This document shows, in pieces, positions 1 to 8,697 of a DNA stretch of 64,000 nt. The position numbers and the translations under genes were made by a program. Source of the stretch: Pantoea endophytica (GTDB lineage Bacteria > Pseudomonadota > Gammaproteobacteria > Enterobacterales > Enterobacteriaceae); assembly GCF_002858935.1 (NCBI RefSeq), contig NZ_PJRT01000029.1:160197-224196 (forward strand). The letters are read 5' to 3'. Positions within the stretch are counted from its first letter, which is position 1. Each line of letters begins with the position of its first letter. The notes beneath the pieces are model-generated. The model was given only the letters and a program-made list of their open reading frames with translations. It was not told the DNA's origin and ran no database searches.

Positions 1-65
1 GCGCGTTACATTGCCGGATGTCAGAGGAAATTTATAAGGCAGCATAGTGTCTCAGGATCATGGAA

Positions 66-1220
66 TTAGCGCGCAACCCGTCGGGCACTGGCAGCGACGG
101 CCAGCAGCAGCAGAGCGATAAGCAAAAATGCACCACTCAGGCTGATCCACTGGGAAATTAATCCGATTAAAGCCGGACCTGAAAGAATACCTGCATAGCC
201 TAACGTTGTCATGGCCGAAATCGCCAGATTCGACGGCATATCGTGTTGATTCCCGGCAGCATTGAACAACATCGGCACCGTATTGGCGAGGCCAAAACCC
301 ACCAGCAGGAAAGCCAGCAGCGCAATTTGCGGCCACGGCAGCAACACCGCCAGCGTCATGCCTGCGGCAGCGGCTAACGCACCGGTCAACATCACCGGAT
401 AACGGCCGAAGCGCTGAATCACTTTATCGCCGGTCAGACGACCAATGGTCATTGCCACCGAGAACACCGCATAACCTAAACCAGCGTGCGCCGGACTCAT
501 CTCCGGGCTTTGCAGCAGCAACAGCGCGCCCCAATCCAGCACCGCACCTTCGGCAAGAAACAGAATAAAGCAGAGTAAACCGAGGAATGCCACCCAACCG
601 CGCGGAATAACCAGCCACGGCTGATCGGGCTGATGCAGGCGTTCGGTCATCAGCGTTGGCAGGCTCCACACCAGCAGCAGCACAATCAGCGCCATCACCG
701 CGCCAACCGCTTGCAACGGCGTCAGGCCGCTGCCGAGTAACAGGCTGACGGAGCCGGCGCCGATAATCCCGCCGAGGCTAAAGAAGCCGTGGAAACCGGA
801 CATCATCGGCTTGCGTGCGGCTTTTTCCACTTCGACAGCCTGCACGTTCATCGCGACATCCAGCATGCCGAGTCCGGCACCAAACACCATTAAAGTGGCG
901 GCCATCAGCCACATCACATCAAGCGTCGCCAGCAGCGGTAACATCGCCAGCACCACCAGCGTGGAGCACAACATCACCCGACGACCACCGAAGCGCGCAA
1001 TCAAACCGCCGGTAATCGGCATCGCCGCCAGCGAGCCAATTCCCAGACACAGCAGCAAACCACCCAATGATGCGCCGCTCAATGCCAGACGCTGGCTGGC
1101 GAACGGCACCAGCGGTGCCCATGCGGACATGCCCAATCCAGCGATGAGGAAAACGATACGTGTCCCGAGGTTGACACGGTGATGCAATTTATTTTGCGGC
1201 GCGGCGTCCAGTGCTGTCAT
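66..1220 (-). CDS. MFS transporter, YbjJ-like
   Basis: The 384-residue protein is almost entirely hydrophobic helices, about 12 predicted membrane spans, as expected for a major facilitator inner-membrane carrier. After the first two spans comes the family loop motif of the form GxxxxRxGxR (IARFGGRR near residue 75), and a related loop GDKVIQRFGR lies in the second half. The general layout (MSAWAPLVPF at the start, MNVQAVEVE in TM4-5, GFHGFFSLGG in TM5) recalls the YbjJ group, for which I know no firm substrate. The gene stands alone and is transcribed away from the secretion locus. Start ATG at 1220. Family call is solid; substrate unknown. Confidence 0.85.
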   Translation of the reverse strand: MTALDAAPQNKLHHRVNLGTRIVFLIAGLGMSAWAPLVPFASQRLALSGASLGGLLLCLGIGSLAAMPITGGLIARFGGRRVMLCSTLVVLAMLPLLATLDVMWLMAATLMVFGAGLGMLDVAMNVQAVEVEKAARKPMMSGFHGFFSLGGIIGAGSVSLLLGSGLTPLQAVGAVMALIVLLLVWSLPTLMTERLHQPDQPWLVIPRGWVAFLGLLCFILFLAEGAVLDWGALLLLQSPEMSPAHAGLGYAVFSVAMTIGRLTGDKVIQRFGRYPVMLTGALAAAAGMTLAVLLPWPQIALLAFLLVGFGLANTVPMLFNAAGNQHDMPSNLAISAMTTLGYAGILSGPALIGLISQWISLSGAFLLIALLLLAVAASARRVAR

Positions 1221-1782
1221 AAAGAGTAGTTTTCATTAGCGGGTGAAGCGACGAAGTTTAGCATCAAAGCGCATGTCACACCGCGCATCAGACCCTATCA
1301 GATGGCAGCGATTAAACGCCAGAAACAGGCATATTACTGATTTTTTACGCATCGCTGCGCTTTTCCAGAACTTTCCTGGCATGTGCCAATGATTACTGGA
1401 GTGACTTAAGTAAAATTTTTTCTGCCGAATGATGCAGTATACTGATGAAAGATTCCGCGCCACATGCGGCCTGGACGTCAATTTTTTGGCGCTGTCGCAA
1501 AGCATGCATTTCCGGATTTTCGCCAATAGGCAGCGACCACGTAAAACCGATATGTTAGTCATCCCATCAGCTCCCGATGCGGAATATAGCGAGATCGAGA
1601 TTATTTCTCCCCCTTTGGGAGAATTTTGCTGTGCCTTATTTTAGTCCTTGTTACCTGCGGGTAACCCGTTTTCATCAGGCGAAGCGGGCCATTGATTAAT
1701 GGCCTGTATGGCGCACCGGTACGCTTAAAACATTAATAAGCTTAATGACCGTTGCAATACCTTCCCTGTAACGAGGTTACCT
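1221..1782. other. Gene-free stretch upstream of the secretion locus
   Basis: This 562-base gap separates two divergent genes. I see no convincing coding sequence; open frames here are short, rich in rare residues and without ribosome sites. It should hold the promoters of both flanks. Two short palindromes lie close to the downstream gene: GTTACC/GGTAAC arms at 1650-1665 and GGCCATT/AATGGCC arms at 1687-1704. They could be regulator sites for the secretion locus, but no known consensus is recognised. A GAGG ribosome site follows at about 1772. Confidence 0.6.
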
Positions 1783-3567
1783 ATGTCTTCACGTCAATCC
1801 GAACAACAATTAGCGGCGATTCTGCACTCTGCGGTCACTCTTTATCCGCTGGCAGACGACACATCATCTTTGCAAACGCGCAGCGTGGATACTACGCCGC
1901 CCGCGCCGTTACGTCCTTATGAACCTATTGCACAAGATGGCGTGATTGCCGCATGGGAATCCGGCAGGAATATTCACCTGCGCGGTCGCGCCGAATCTGA
2001 GCCAGGCGCCACCGTAACGCTGACCTTTAACGGCGAAGTCTGGCACAGCACGGTAAATAAATGGGGTTACTGGAATGCTTCGATGCCGCCGTCGGTGCTC
2101 AACGGATTGTCCGACGGTGTTTATTCGCTGACGCTAACCCTCACCGACAAAGCCGGTAATAGCACCGATACGCAGGTGGGCTTTGGGGTTTACGTGGATA
2201 AAACCATCAAGCCTACGCTGACGGTGGATCCGATCAGCGGTGATAACGCGGTCAGCGTGGCAGAAGGCATTTACGGCGTGGAGGTGCACGGCAGTGTTAC
2301 GCACATGCCGGCGAACAGCCATATCACGGTGATTTTAGCCGGGAAAAAATACTCTGGCGGCGTTAACGATAAAGGCGAATGGACCGCCGCTATTCCTTCA
2401 CAGGATCTTCAGGCGTTACAGGATGGCGTCTACAGCCTGAAAGTCAGCGCTACCGATCCCAACGGCAAAACCACCGCTTATCTGCAGGATGTCACCTTAA
2501 TTACCCACGTTAGCAGCCTGCCGCACATCAGTTTCGATAAGGTCACGGCAGACAACGTGATCAATAAAGAAGAGAGCCAAAACGATCTCACCTTTAGCGG
2601 CGATCTTTCGGTGGTGGTGCCGGGCCAGCAGCTGTTGCTGTGCAGTGGAGATGCGGTTTATCACGCGCAGATTAGCAGCGACGGTCACTGGCAGGTGACG
2701 ATTCCGGCCAGTGAAGTGGCGAGCTTTATTGCACTGGGCGAAATCCGCGTTTATGCGCAGGATGGCGCTGGCAACAGCACTGACGCAATGCTGGAACTGA
2801 ACGTGGTCACCCAACTGCCAGACATCTATTACGAAATCAATATTGGCGGCGATACCACGCTGAATCAGCAGGAAGCGCAGCACGATCTCAGTTTCTATCT
2901 TGAAGGCGTGAAGGAGCTGACGCTCAACGGCAAAAACTACACGCCGGTCAACGGCATGGTCACCATCAGCGCCGAAGATCTGCAGGCGCTGCCGGATGGC
3001 GAAGTGTCGGCGCTGGCCACGCGCTGGGATGAGTACGGCAACCACGACACTCAGATTATTGAGAACCTGTTCAACGTTGCCACGCATCAGGTGCCGACCA
3101 TTACGCTGAATCAACCGTTTGGCGACGGGGTGCTGGATGCGGCGGAGCTGAATAGCTGGCATCTGATTCAGGGCAGCAGTAGCCATCTCGATCAGGGCAG
3201 CCTTGTGACGTTGACGCTGGGCGATCAGAGTTACACCGCCACGGTTAAAGCCGACGGCAACTGGGCGCTGACCATTTTGGCGGGTCAGCTGGCACCGCTG
3301 GATGATGGCAGCTACCAAATGAAGGTCAGCGCGCAGGACAAAGCAGGCAATGTGGCGACGGCGACGCAGCCGGTGACCATCGATAGCCATGAGGCGGCCG
3401 CCAGCGTCAGCAGCGAGCCACTGAATACGCAACTGGTCGACGCAGGCGACAGCGCCGCCGCTCAACCCAGCGATGCGCGCGCCACGGAGAGTCACTACAA
3501 CGCCAGCGATAGCAGTTACACCCTCGGCGACCATCTGCAGCAACATCAGGTTCAGAACCTGGCGTAA
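1783..3567 (+). CDS. Ig-like repeat protein, probable type I secretion substrate
   Basis: A 594-residue protein without N-terminal signal peptide, built of about five tandem bacterial Ig-like domains of 90-100 residues (roughly residues 45-140, 141-242, 243-344, 345-435, 436-534). Each domain repeats the adhesin-type pattern: strand pair, W or Y near the middle (GYWNASMP, GEWTAAIP, GHWQVTIP, GNWALTIL), then DGxYSLxVxAxDxAGN. A polar Ala/Ser/Asp-rich tail of about 60 residues ends the chain, the place where a C-terminal secretion signal would sit. There are no RTX nonapeptides. The LapB- and HlyD-like genes just downstream make it the likely exported substrate, a biofilm/adhesin-like surface or released protein; that role is inferred. 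It is very short compared with BapA/LapA adhesins. Confidence 0.75.
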   Translation: MSSRQSEQQLAAILHSAVTLYPLADDTSSLQTRSVDTTPPAPLRPYEPIAQDGVIAAWESGRNIHLRGRAESEPGATVTLTFNGEVWHSTVNKWGYWNASMPPSVLNGLSDGVYSLTLTLTDKAGNSTDTQVGFGVYVDKTIKPTLTVDPISGDNAVSVAEGIYGVEVHGSVTHMPANSHITVILAGKKYSGGVNDKGEWTAAIPSQDLQALQDGVYSLKVSATDPNGKTTAYLQDVTLITHVSSLPHISFDKVTADNVINKEESQNDLTFSGDLSVVVPGQQLLLCSGDAVYHAQISSDGHWQVTIPASEVASFIALGEIRVYAQDGAGNSTDAMLELNVVTQLPDIYYEINIGGDTTLNQQEAQHDLSFYLEGVKELTLNGKNYTPVNGMVTISAEDLQALPDGEVSALATRWDEYGNHDTQIIENLFNVATHQVPTITLNQPFGDGVLDAAELNSWHLIQGSSSHLDQGSLVTLTLGDQSYTATVKADGNWALTILAGQLAPLDDGSYQMKVSAQDKAGNVATATQPVTIDSHEAAASVSSEPLNTQLVDAGDSAAAQPSDARATESHYNASDSSYTLGDHLQQHQVQNLA

Positions 3568-3575
3568 TCCGCCAT

Positions 3576-3604
3576 CAACCGCTAGCAACATCGGCTAGCG
3601 GTTG
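3576..3604 (+). repeat. Intercistronic hairpin between substrate and exporter genes
   Basis: A perfect 11-base inverted repeat (CAACCGCTAGC and its complement, 7-base loop) begins eight bases after the substrate stop codon. No T-run follows, so it is not a standard intrinsic terminator. It may block 3'-5' decay and lower exporter expression relative to substrate, as occurs in other secretion operons. This role is inference. Confidence 0.6.
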
Positions 3605-3638
3605 CCAGCCCACTCTCATTGCTCACGGGACAACAGGG

Positions 3639-5771
3639 ATGACAGCACAACCCTTCAACAGCGACAACGGCATCGCGGCGATGCTGCGCGTGGCGGCACG
3701 CTTCGGTAAACCGGCGGACGGCAGCACGCTGCGCCAGCAGATGCGCTGGTTTCAACATCTGGCCCCAACGCAACAATTAGAACGTTTAGCCGGGCTGCTC
3801 GGCCTGCATTTGATGCTGGTGCCGCACAGCAAACTGCGCTGGCGGCAGGAAATTGTGCCGGTATTGCTGCTGCTGGAAAACGGCAGCGTGGCGTTGATAG
3901 AAGAGGTGGATAGTAACGGTGGCGTACGTTACTGGCTGAGTGAAAGTGGCGATGTGGTGCGCGCAGGTCAGCTGCAGGATTTGCTCATGCAGGCCGACAT
4001 GCAGGTCGGCGTCGTTGGTGTGGCGGCGCGGGCGCGTGATGCGCGCATCGATGAGTTTGTGCAGCCGTATCAGCCGCACTGGTTTTGGCATCACTTTCGT
4101 GGCATGAAGCGGCGCATTGCGGAAATCAGCCTGGCCTCGCTGGTCGGCAACGTGCTGGCGCTGGCGGGCATTCTGTTTTCTATGCAGGTGTACGATCGGG
4201 TGATTCCGGCGCAGTCGCTGCCAACGTTGTGGGTGTTGTTCGCCGGCGTGGTGCTGGCGGCCGCCATTGAGTATCTGATTCGTCTGATGCGCACCCAGGT
4301 TTCTGACCTGATGGGCAAACGCATCGACCTGAAAATATCCGCCATGCTGTTCGCGCGGGCGATGAACATCCGCAACGAAGCGCGTCCGCGTTCCACCGGC
4401 TCCTTTATTGCCCAATTGCGTGAAATTGACCAGGTACGCGAACTGCTGACGTCCACCACGGTGAATGCCGCTGCCGACCTGCCGTTTGTGCTGCTGTTTC
4501 TGCTGATCATGGCGTCGATTGGCGGCTGGCTGGTGCTGATTCCGTTACTGGCGATTCCGCTGATCGTCATTCCTGGCTTGCTGGTGCAGATCCCGATGGC
4601 GCGGCTGGCGCAGGAAGGGTTGCGGGAAAGCGCGCTGCGTCAGGCGGTGCTGGTGGAAACCTTAGAAGGTGTAGAGGATATCAAAGCGCTGCAAGCGGAA
4701 CCCTATTTTCAACGCCAGTGGGAGCAAACACACGAAGTTAGCGCGGCCATCAGCAATCAGCAACGTTTGTGGGGCGCGCGCCTCACCGGTTGGTCGGCTA
4801 GCGTGCAGCAGCTCACCTATGCCGGCATGTTGGTGTTCGGCGTCTATCTGGTGCTCGACAATCAGATCACCACCGGCACGCTGGTGGCGTGCAGCTTGCT
4901 CTCATCACGCACCATCGCGCCGCTGATGCAGCTCACCATGGTGTTTTCGCGCTGGCAGCATGCGAAATCGGCGATGAAAGGGCTGGATGAACTGTTAAAG
5001 AAGCCGCTCGACCAACCCGATCACGGCACGCTGGCGCACTGTCCGGTGCTCAGCGGCCACTATCTGCTGCAAAATGTGCATTACCGCTACGAAGAGGAGA
5101 GCGGTAATAGCGTGCTCAACATTCCGCAATTGCAGATCACGCCCGGCGAACGCGTGGCGATTCTCGGTAAAGTCGGCGCGGGCAAATCGACGCTGCTGAA
5201 GATGCTGGCCGGTCAGGCGCGCGCCAGCCAGGGCAAAGTGCTGGTGGACGGCGTCGATCTCACCTGCATCGATCCGGTCGATCTGCGGCGTCAGCTTGGC
5301 TGGCTGTCGCAGGATGCGCGGCTGTTTTTCGGCACGCTGCGCCAGAACCTGCTGCTCGGTAATCCGCACGCCAGCGAGCAGGAGATGCTGCAGGCGCTGC
5401 GCATTAGCGGCGCGTTAGCTTTGGTGCAGCAGGATGCCGCCAGCCTCGATCGCATTATTCACGAAGGCGGACGCGGCTTGTCCGGCGGCCAGCGGCAAAT
5501 GGTGCTGCTCAGCCGGTTGATTCTGCGCCAGCCGCAGGTGGTTTTGCTGGACGAACCGACCGCGGCGATGGATGAACAGCTGGAAGCTCAGGTGATTCGT
5601 CAGCTGGCGCAATGGGTCACCGGGCGCACGCTGGTACTGGTCACGCATCGTCCCGCGCTGCTGCGCATGGTTGATCGCATCATTGTGATGGATAACGGCC
5701 GCATCGTGGCCGATGGCGCGCGCGACGAGATTCTGCGCCACGCCGCCAGTAAAAAAGGAGATGCGGCATGA
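3639..5771 (+). CDS. Type I secretion ABC exporter, LapB type
   Basis: A 710-residue fused permease-ATPase. Residues 1-125 resemble a degenerate C39 peptidase-like domain; no catalytic Cys is visible, as in LapB/HlyB-type exporters that recognise but do not cleave substrates. Residues about 160-430 are the six-span ABC membrane domain. The nucleotide-binding domain has Walker A GKVGAGKST (near 512), signature LSGGQRQ (near 613), Walker B VVLLDEP (near 636) and a switch His in VTHRP. The protein would sit in the inner membrane and drive one-step export with the HlyD-type partner, whose start overlaps its stop by four bases (ATGA), and an outer-membrane TolC channel not encoded here. The ATG at 3639 has a poorly spaced GGG-rich ribosome site, so expression may depend on the upstream gene. 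Confidence 0.9.
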   Translation: MTAQPFNSDNGIAAMLRVAARFGKPADGSTLRQQMRWFQHLAPTQQLERLAGLLGLHLMLVPHSKLRWRQEIVPVLLLLENGSVALIEEVDSNGGVRYWLSESGDVVRAGQLQDLLMQADMQVGVVGVAARARDARIDEFVQPYQPHWFWHHFRGMKRRIAEISLASLVGNVLALAGILFSMQVYDRVIPAQSLPTLWVLFAGVVLAAAIEYLIRLMRTQVSDLMGKRIDLKISAMLFARAMNIRNEARPRSTGSFIAQLREIDQVRELLTSTTVNAAADLPFVLLFLLIMASIGGWLVLIPLLAIPLIVIPGLLVQIPMARLAQEGLRESALRQAVLVETLEGVEDIKALQAEPYFQRQWEQTHEVSAAISNQQRLWGARLTGWSASVQQLTYAGMLVFGVYLVLDNQITTGTLVACSLLSSRTIAPLMQLTMVFSRWQHAKSAMKGLDELLKKPLDQPDHGTLAHCPVLSGHYLLQNVHYRYEEESGNSVLNIPQLQITPGERVAILGKVGAGKSTLLKMLAGQARASQGKVLVDGVDLTCIDPVDLRRQLGWLSQDARLFFGTLRQNLLLGNPHASEQEMLQALRISGALALVQQDAASLDRIIHEGGRGLSGGQRQMVLLSRLILRQPQVVLLDEPTAAMDEQLEAQVIRQLAQWVTGRTLVLVTHRPALLRMVDRIIVMDNGRIVADGARDEILRHAASKKGDAA

Positions 5772-6937
5772 GCGTGGTGCTGTTGGATAAAGATCTGACG
5801 CGGCGTGAACGTCGCACCTCGGCGATCATCTGGCTGTGCGTGGTGGCGCTGCTGCTGTTTCTACTGTGGGCGTACTTTGCGGTGCTGGACGAAGTCACGG
5901 TCGGCATCGGCAAAGTCACGCCTTCCAGCCGCGCGCAGATCATTGATAGCCTTGATGGCGGCATCGTCAAACAGCTCAATGTGCACGAAGGCAATATCGT
6001 GCAGCGCGGCGAGGTGCTGGCAACACTCGATCCCACGCGCTTTCAAACCAACTTTGGTGAGGCGATTGCGCGGGTGCGCACGCTGCGTGCCTCCTCTGAA
6101 CGTTTACAGGCCGAGCTCAGCGACACGCCGCTGAGGTTCAGCGCCGATATCCTGCAACATCCCGAACTGGTGGCGCGCGAAACCCAGCTCTATCAGGCGC
6201 GGCGGCAGAATTTTGTCGAGACCATCGGCAATTTGCAGCAATCCCTTGCGCTGGTGCAGGCAGAACTCAACGTGACGGAGCCGCTGATGCTGCGCGGCGC
6301 GGCGGGTAAGGTGGATGTGATTCGCCTGCGTCGCCAGGTTAGCGATCTGCGCGGCAAAATCGACGAAGCGCGCAACGATTATTACGTGCGCGCCCATGAA
6401 GAGCAGGTGAAGAACAACGGTGAGCTGGATGCGCAGCTGCAGGTGGCGGCAGGCAAGCAGGATCTGCTGACGCGCACTACGCTGAGTTCGCCGGTGCGCG
6501 GCATTGTGAAGGATGTGCGCGTCACCACCGTGGGCGGCGTGCTGGAGCCGGGTGGCAAGCTGATGGAGATTGTACCGCTGGAGGATCAATTGCTGATTGA
6601 GACGCGCATCAATCCACGCGATATCGGCTATATCCGGCCGGGTTTACCCGCGGTGGTGAAGATCACCGCCTACGACGCGTCGATTTATGGCGATCTGCAC
6701 GGGGAAGTCGAAACCGTATCGCCTGATACGCTGCAGGACGAAGTGCGGCACGACGAGTTTTACTATCGCGTCTATGTACGCACGCAAAAAGCCGAGCTGA
6801 CCAATAAAAGCGGCCGCAGGTTCGCCATCATGCCCGGCATGGTGGCGAATGTTGAGATTAAAACCGGTCAGAAAACCGTGATGGATTATTTGCTTAAGCC
6901 GCTGAATAAAGCCAGGGAATCACTGCGTGAGCGTTAA
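5768..6937 (+). CDS. HlyD-family periplasmic adaptor of the type I secretion system
   Basis: A 389-residue membrane-fusion protein. A short cytoplasmic N-terminus is followed by one membrane span at about residues 18-40 (WLCVVALLLFLLWAYF), then a lipoyl half-motif (IDSLDGGIVKQLNVHEGNIV), a coiled-coil hairpin (about 95-220), the second lipoyl half (TTLSSPVRGIVKDVRV) and a beta-barrel domain with the RINPRDIGYIRPG signature of HlyD/LapC adaptors. It would link the ABC exporter to TolC. Translation is coupled to the exporter gene through an ATGA overlap. No tolC-like gene follows, so a chromosomal TolC encoded elsewhere is presumably used. Confidence 0.9.
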   Translation: MSVVLLDKDLTRRERRTSAIIWLCVVALLLFLLWAYFAVLDEVTVGIGKVTPSSRAQIIDSLDGGIVKQLNVHEGNIVQRGEVLATLDPTRFQTNFGEAIARVRTLRASSERLQAELSDTPLRFSADILQHPELVARETQLYQARRQNFVETIGNLQQSLALVQAELNVTEPLMLRGAAGKVDVIRLRRQVSDLRGKIDEARNDYYVRAHEEQVKNNGELDAQLQVAAGKQDLLTRTTLSSPVRGIVKDVRVTTVGGVLEPGGKLMEIVPLEDQLLIETRINPRDIGYIRPGLPAVVKITAYDASIYGDLHGEVETVSPDTLQDEVRHDEFYYRVYVRTQKAELTNKSGRRFAIMPGMVANVEIKTGQKTVMDYLLKPLNKARESLRER

Positions 6938-7119
6938 CAATATGCACCGGCTATTATTGCAGCGATCTTTGTTACGTGCCGAAATTAACATTGCCGATTT
7001 AAGGCTATGAATTGAACAAAATGTGCGAAAAGAGACAAATAATGCGCGGCAGTTATTGTGGTTAATTTAACTCGCGTAATTAACTTTACGCAATATAAGG
7101 CGATATCTGAATTGCGGGC
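6938..7119. other. Gene-free stretch between hlyD-like gene and micF
   Basis: AT-rich sequence of about 180 bases; together with micF and the ompC promoter it forms the 598-base gap before ompC. No supported gene or terminator was recognised for the secretion operon. Confidence 0.5.
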
Positions 7120-7213
7120 AAAAAAATGCCGGACCATCTGGTCCGGCGGGAAATTAGGGTAAATCAAAACATTCGGGGTGAATGAAGGTAATAATGAAAT
7201 AAATGATGATAGC
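7120..7213 (-). ncRNA. micF: MicF antisense small RNA
   Basis: The minus strand reads as a MicF homologue of about 94 nt, next to 93 in E. coli. Its first 12 bases (GCTATCATCATT) match the ompF-pairing 5' end of E. coli MicF as I remember it. The body keeps the TTATTACCnTCATTCA and TTTACCCTAATTT blocks, and it ends in a GC hairpin (CCGGACC-AGAT-GGTCCGG) followed by seven T. It sits divergently upstream of the ompC-type porin gene exactly as in E. coli. MicF represses OmpF translation with Hfq under OmpR, SoxS, MarA and Rob control; an ompF gene is not in this window, so the target here is inferred. Confidence 0.93.
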
Positions 7214-7250
7214 GGAGATAATTGTATGCTCTGGATGGGTTTGAGTTTTG
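7214..7250 (-). promoter_or_regulatory. micF promoter
   Basis: On the minus strand a near-consensus -10 box TACAAT (7221-7226) lies seven bases before the MicF 5' end. No good -35 hexamer stands 16-18 bases upstream, which fits a promoter needing activators such as OmpR or SoxS-type regulators. The start site is set by alignment to E. coli MicF. Confidence 0.7.
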
Positions 7251-7366
7251 TCATTCAGTGCGGAAATGTAAATCATGTAATTTGATGTTTTTAAACAATT
7301 AAAATATATGTTGTCAAAAAGTGCTATATTTTTTACCTATCTGTGCTGGTTATTAGTTCCCCTGAA

Positions 7367-7440
7367 TTTACATCCTGAAATAACTATTTAATACACTGAA
7401 ACAGTTTTGGAAATTTAGTAGCATTTTCGTGATAGATTAT
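7367..7440 (+). promoter_or_regulatory. OmpR boxes and promoter of ompC
   Basis: The stretch aligns with the E. coli ompC control region from memory: TTTACATCCTGAAA and AATACACTGAAACA (7367-7400) match the tandem OmpR C boxes, and TTTAGTAGCATTTTCGTG followed by ATAGATTAT (7413-7440) matches the core promoter. The leader further down (TGGCTTGCCGGCTGA, CAGTGGCA, AAGAGGGTAATAA) is also conserved and is the region bound by small RNAs in E. coli. OmpR control is therefore well supported by homology, though not shown directly. Confidence 0.8.
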
Positions 7441-7535
7441 TGCCCAACATAAAATAACAATGGCTTGCCGGCTGAATTTTTAATCATTCAGTTCGCAGTG
7501 GCAAAAATAAAGGCACATTAAAGAGGGTAATAAAA

Positions 7536-8660
7536 ATGAAACGTCGCGTTCTCTCCCTGATGATTCCTGCATTGCTGGTGGCAGGATCAGCAAGCGCAGC
7601 TGAAATTTACAATAAAGATGGCAACAAATTAGACCTCTACGGCAAAGTGGACGGTCTGCATTATTTTTCTGACAACTCTGGCTCAGACGGTGACCAGTCT
7701 TACCTGCGTTTTGGCTTCAAAGGTGAAACTCAGGTGACCGATCAGCTGACCGGTTACGGCCAGTGGGAATACCAGGCTGCACTGAACACCGCAGAAAGCG
7801 AAGGCACCGCTAACAGCTATACGCGTGTTGGTTTTGCCGGTCTGAAATTTGGTGATGCGGGTTCATTCGATTACGGCCGTAACTACGGCGTGATGTACGA
7901 TCTCGGCGCATGGACTGACGTTCTGCCAGAGTTCGGTGGCGATACCTACGGCGCGGACAACTTCCTGTTCCAGCGCAGCAACGGCCTCGCAACCTATCGT
8001 AATACCAACTTCTTCGGTTTAGTCGATGGCTGGAACTTCGCGGTTCAGTATCAAGGCAAAAACGATAACCCAACCGAATCTACTGGCTCTGGTCGTGATG
8101 TGTTGGGCGAGAACGGTGACGGCTACGGCCTGAGCACCACTTACGATCTGGGTTCAGGTTTCGGTATTGGTGCAGCGATGTTCCAGTCTGACCGTACCAA
8201 TAACCAGAACGGTAACAATCCACGTACCGCCAACATCCTGGGTCGCGGTGATAAAGCCGAAGCTTACAGCGGCGCGCTGAAGTATGACGCTAACAACGTT
8301 TACCTGGCCGCAATGTACAGCCGTTCATACAACGCAACGCGTTTCGGCGCCAGCGATAGCGGCACCGTTTACGGTTACGCCAACAAAGCGGATAACTGGG
8401 AATTGGTGGCACAGTACCAGTTCGACTTCGGCCTGCGTCCATCTCTGGCGTTTGTCTCTTCTCGCGGCTCTGACATCGAAGGTTACGGCAGCCAGAACCT
8501 GAAGAAATACATTGATGTAGGCGCAACTTACTACTTCAACAAAAACATGTCGACCTACGTTGATTACCAGATCAACCTGCTGGACGACAACAACTTCACC
8601 GACGCAGCCGGTATCAATACCGATGACGTCGTAGCACTGGGCTTGGTTTACCAGTTCTAA
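7536..8660 (+). CDS. ompC: Outer-membrane porin OmpC
   Basis: A 374-residue general porin: cleavable signal peptide of 21 residues ending ASA, mature N-terminus [19 protein letters not shown], sixteen-strand barrel pattern, constriction-loop motif PEFGGDTYG (L3) and terminal Phe in LGLVYQF needed for BAM assembly. It forms trimeric diffusion channels for small hydrophilic solutes. The neighbouring micF and the OmpR-type promoter support the OmpC name rather than OmpF/PhoE. A GAGGG ribosome site lies nine bases before the ATG. Length is close to E. coli OmpC (367). Confidence 0.93.
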   Translation: MKRRVLSLMIPALLVAGSASAAEIYNKDGNKLDLYGKVDGLHYFSDNSGSDGDQSYLRFGFKGETQVTDQLTGYGQWEYQAALNTAESEGTANSYTRVGFAGLKFGDAGSFDYGRNYGVMYDLGAWTDVLPEFGGDTYGADNFLFQRSNGLATYRNTNFFGLVDGWNFAVQYQGKNDNPTESTGSGRDVLGENGDGYGLSTTYDLGSGFGIGAAMFQSDRTNNQNGNNPRTANILGRGDKAEAYSGALKYDANNVYLAAMYSRSYNATRFGASDSGTVYGYANKADNWELVAQYQFDFGLRPSLAFVSSRGSDIEGYGSQNLKKYIDVGATYYFNKNMSTYVDYQINLLDDNNFTDAAGINTDDVVALGLVYQF

Positions 8661-8668
8661 GGGTGATG

Positions 8669-8697
8669 GAGCGTGACTTGCCGGTCACGCTCCCGTT
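8669..8697 (+). terminator. ompC terminator
   Basis: A perfect nine-base stem (GAGCGTGAC/GTCACGCTC) starts nine bases after the ompC stop and is followed by CCGTTTTC, a short T-run. The stop codon of the convergent TetR gene lies inside this hairpin. Confidence 0.75.

Noticed and set aside
1..65. Possible gene at the left edge
   Set aside because: Only 65 bases after the MFS stop are visible; no coding or structural signal can be judged.
1236..1644. Short open frames on both strands upstream of the Ig-repeat gene
   Set aside because: No ribosome sites, unusual composition, mutually overlapping; more likely promoter sequence.
3639..4014. Active C39 bacteriocin-processing peptidase at the exporter N-terminus
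   Set aside because: No catalytic Cys is present and the substrate has no double-Gly leader, so it is the degenerate recognition domain.
6985..7254. 89-residue minus-strand frame
   Set aside because: It covers micF on the same strand and has no coding character; the RNA gene explains the conservation.
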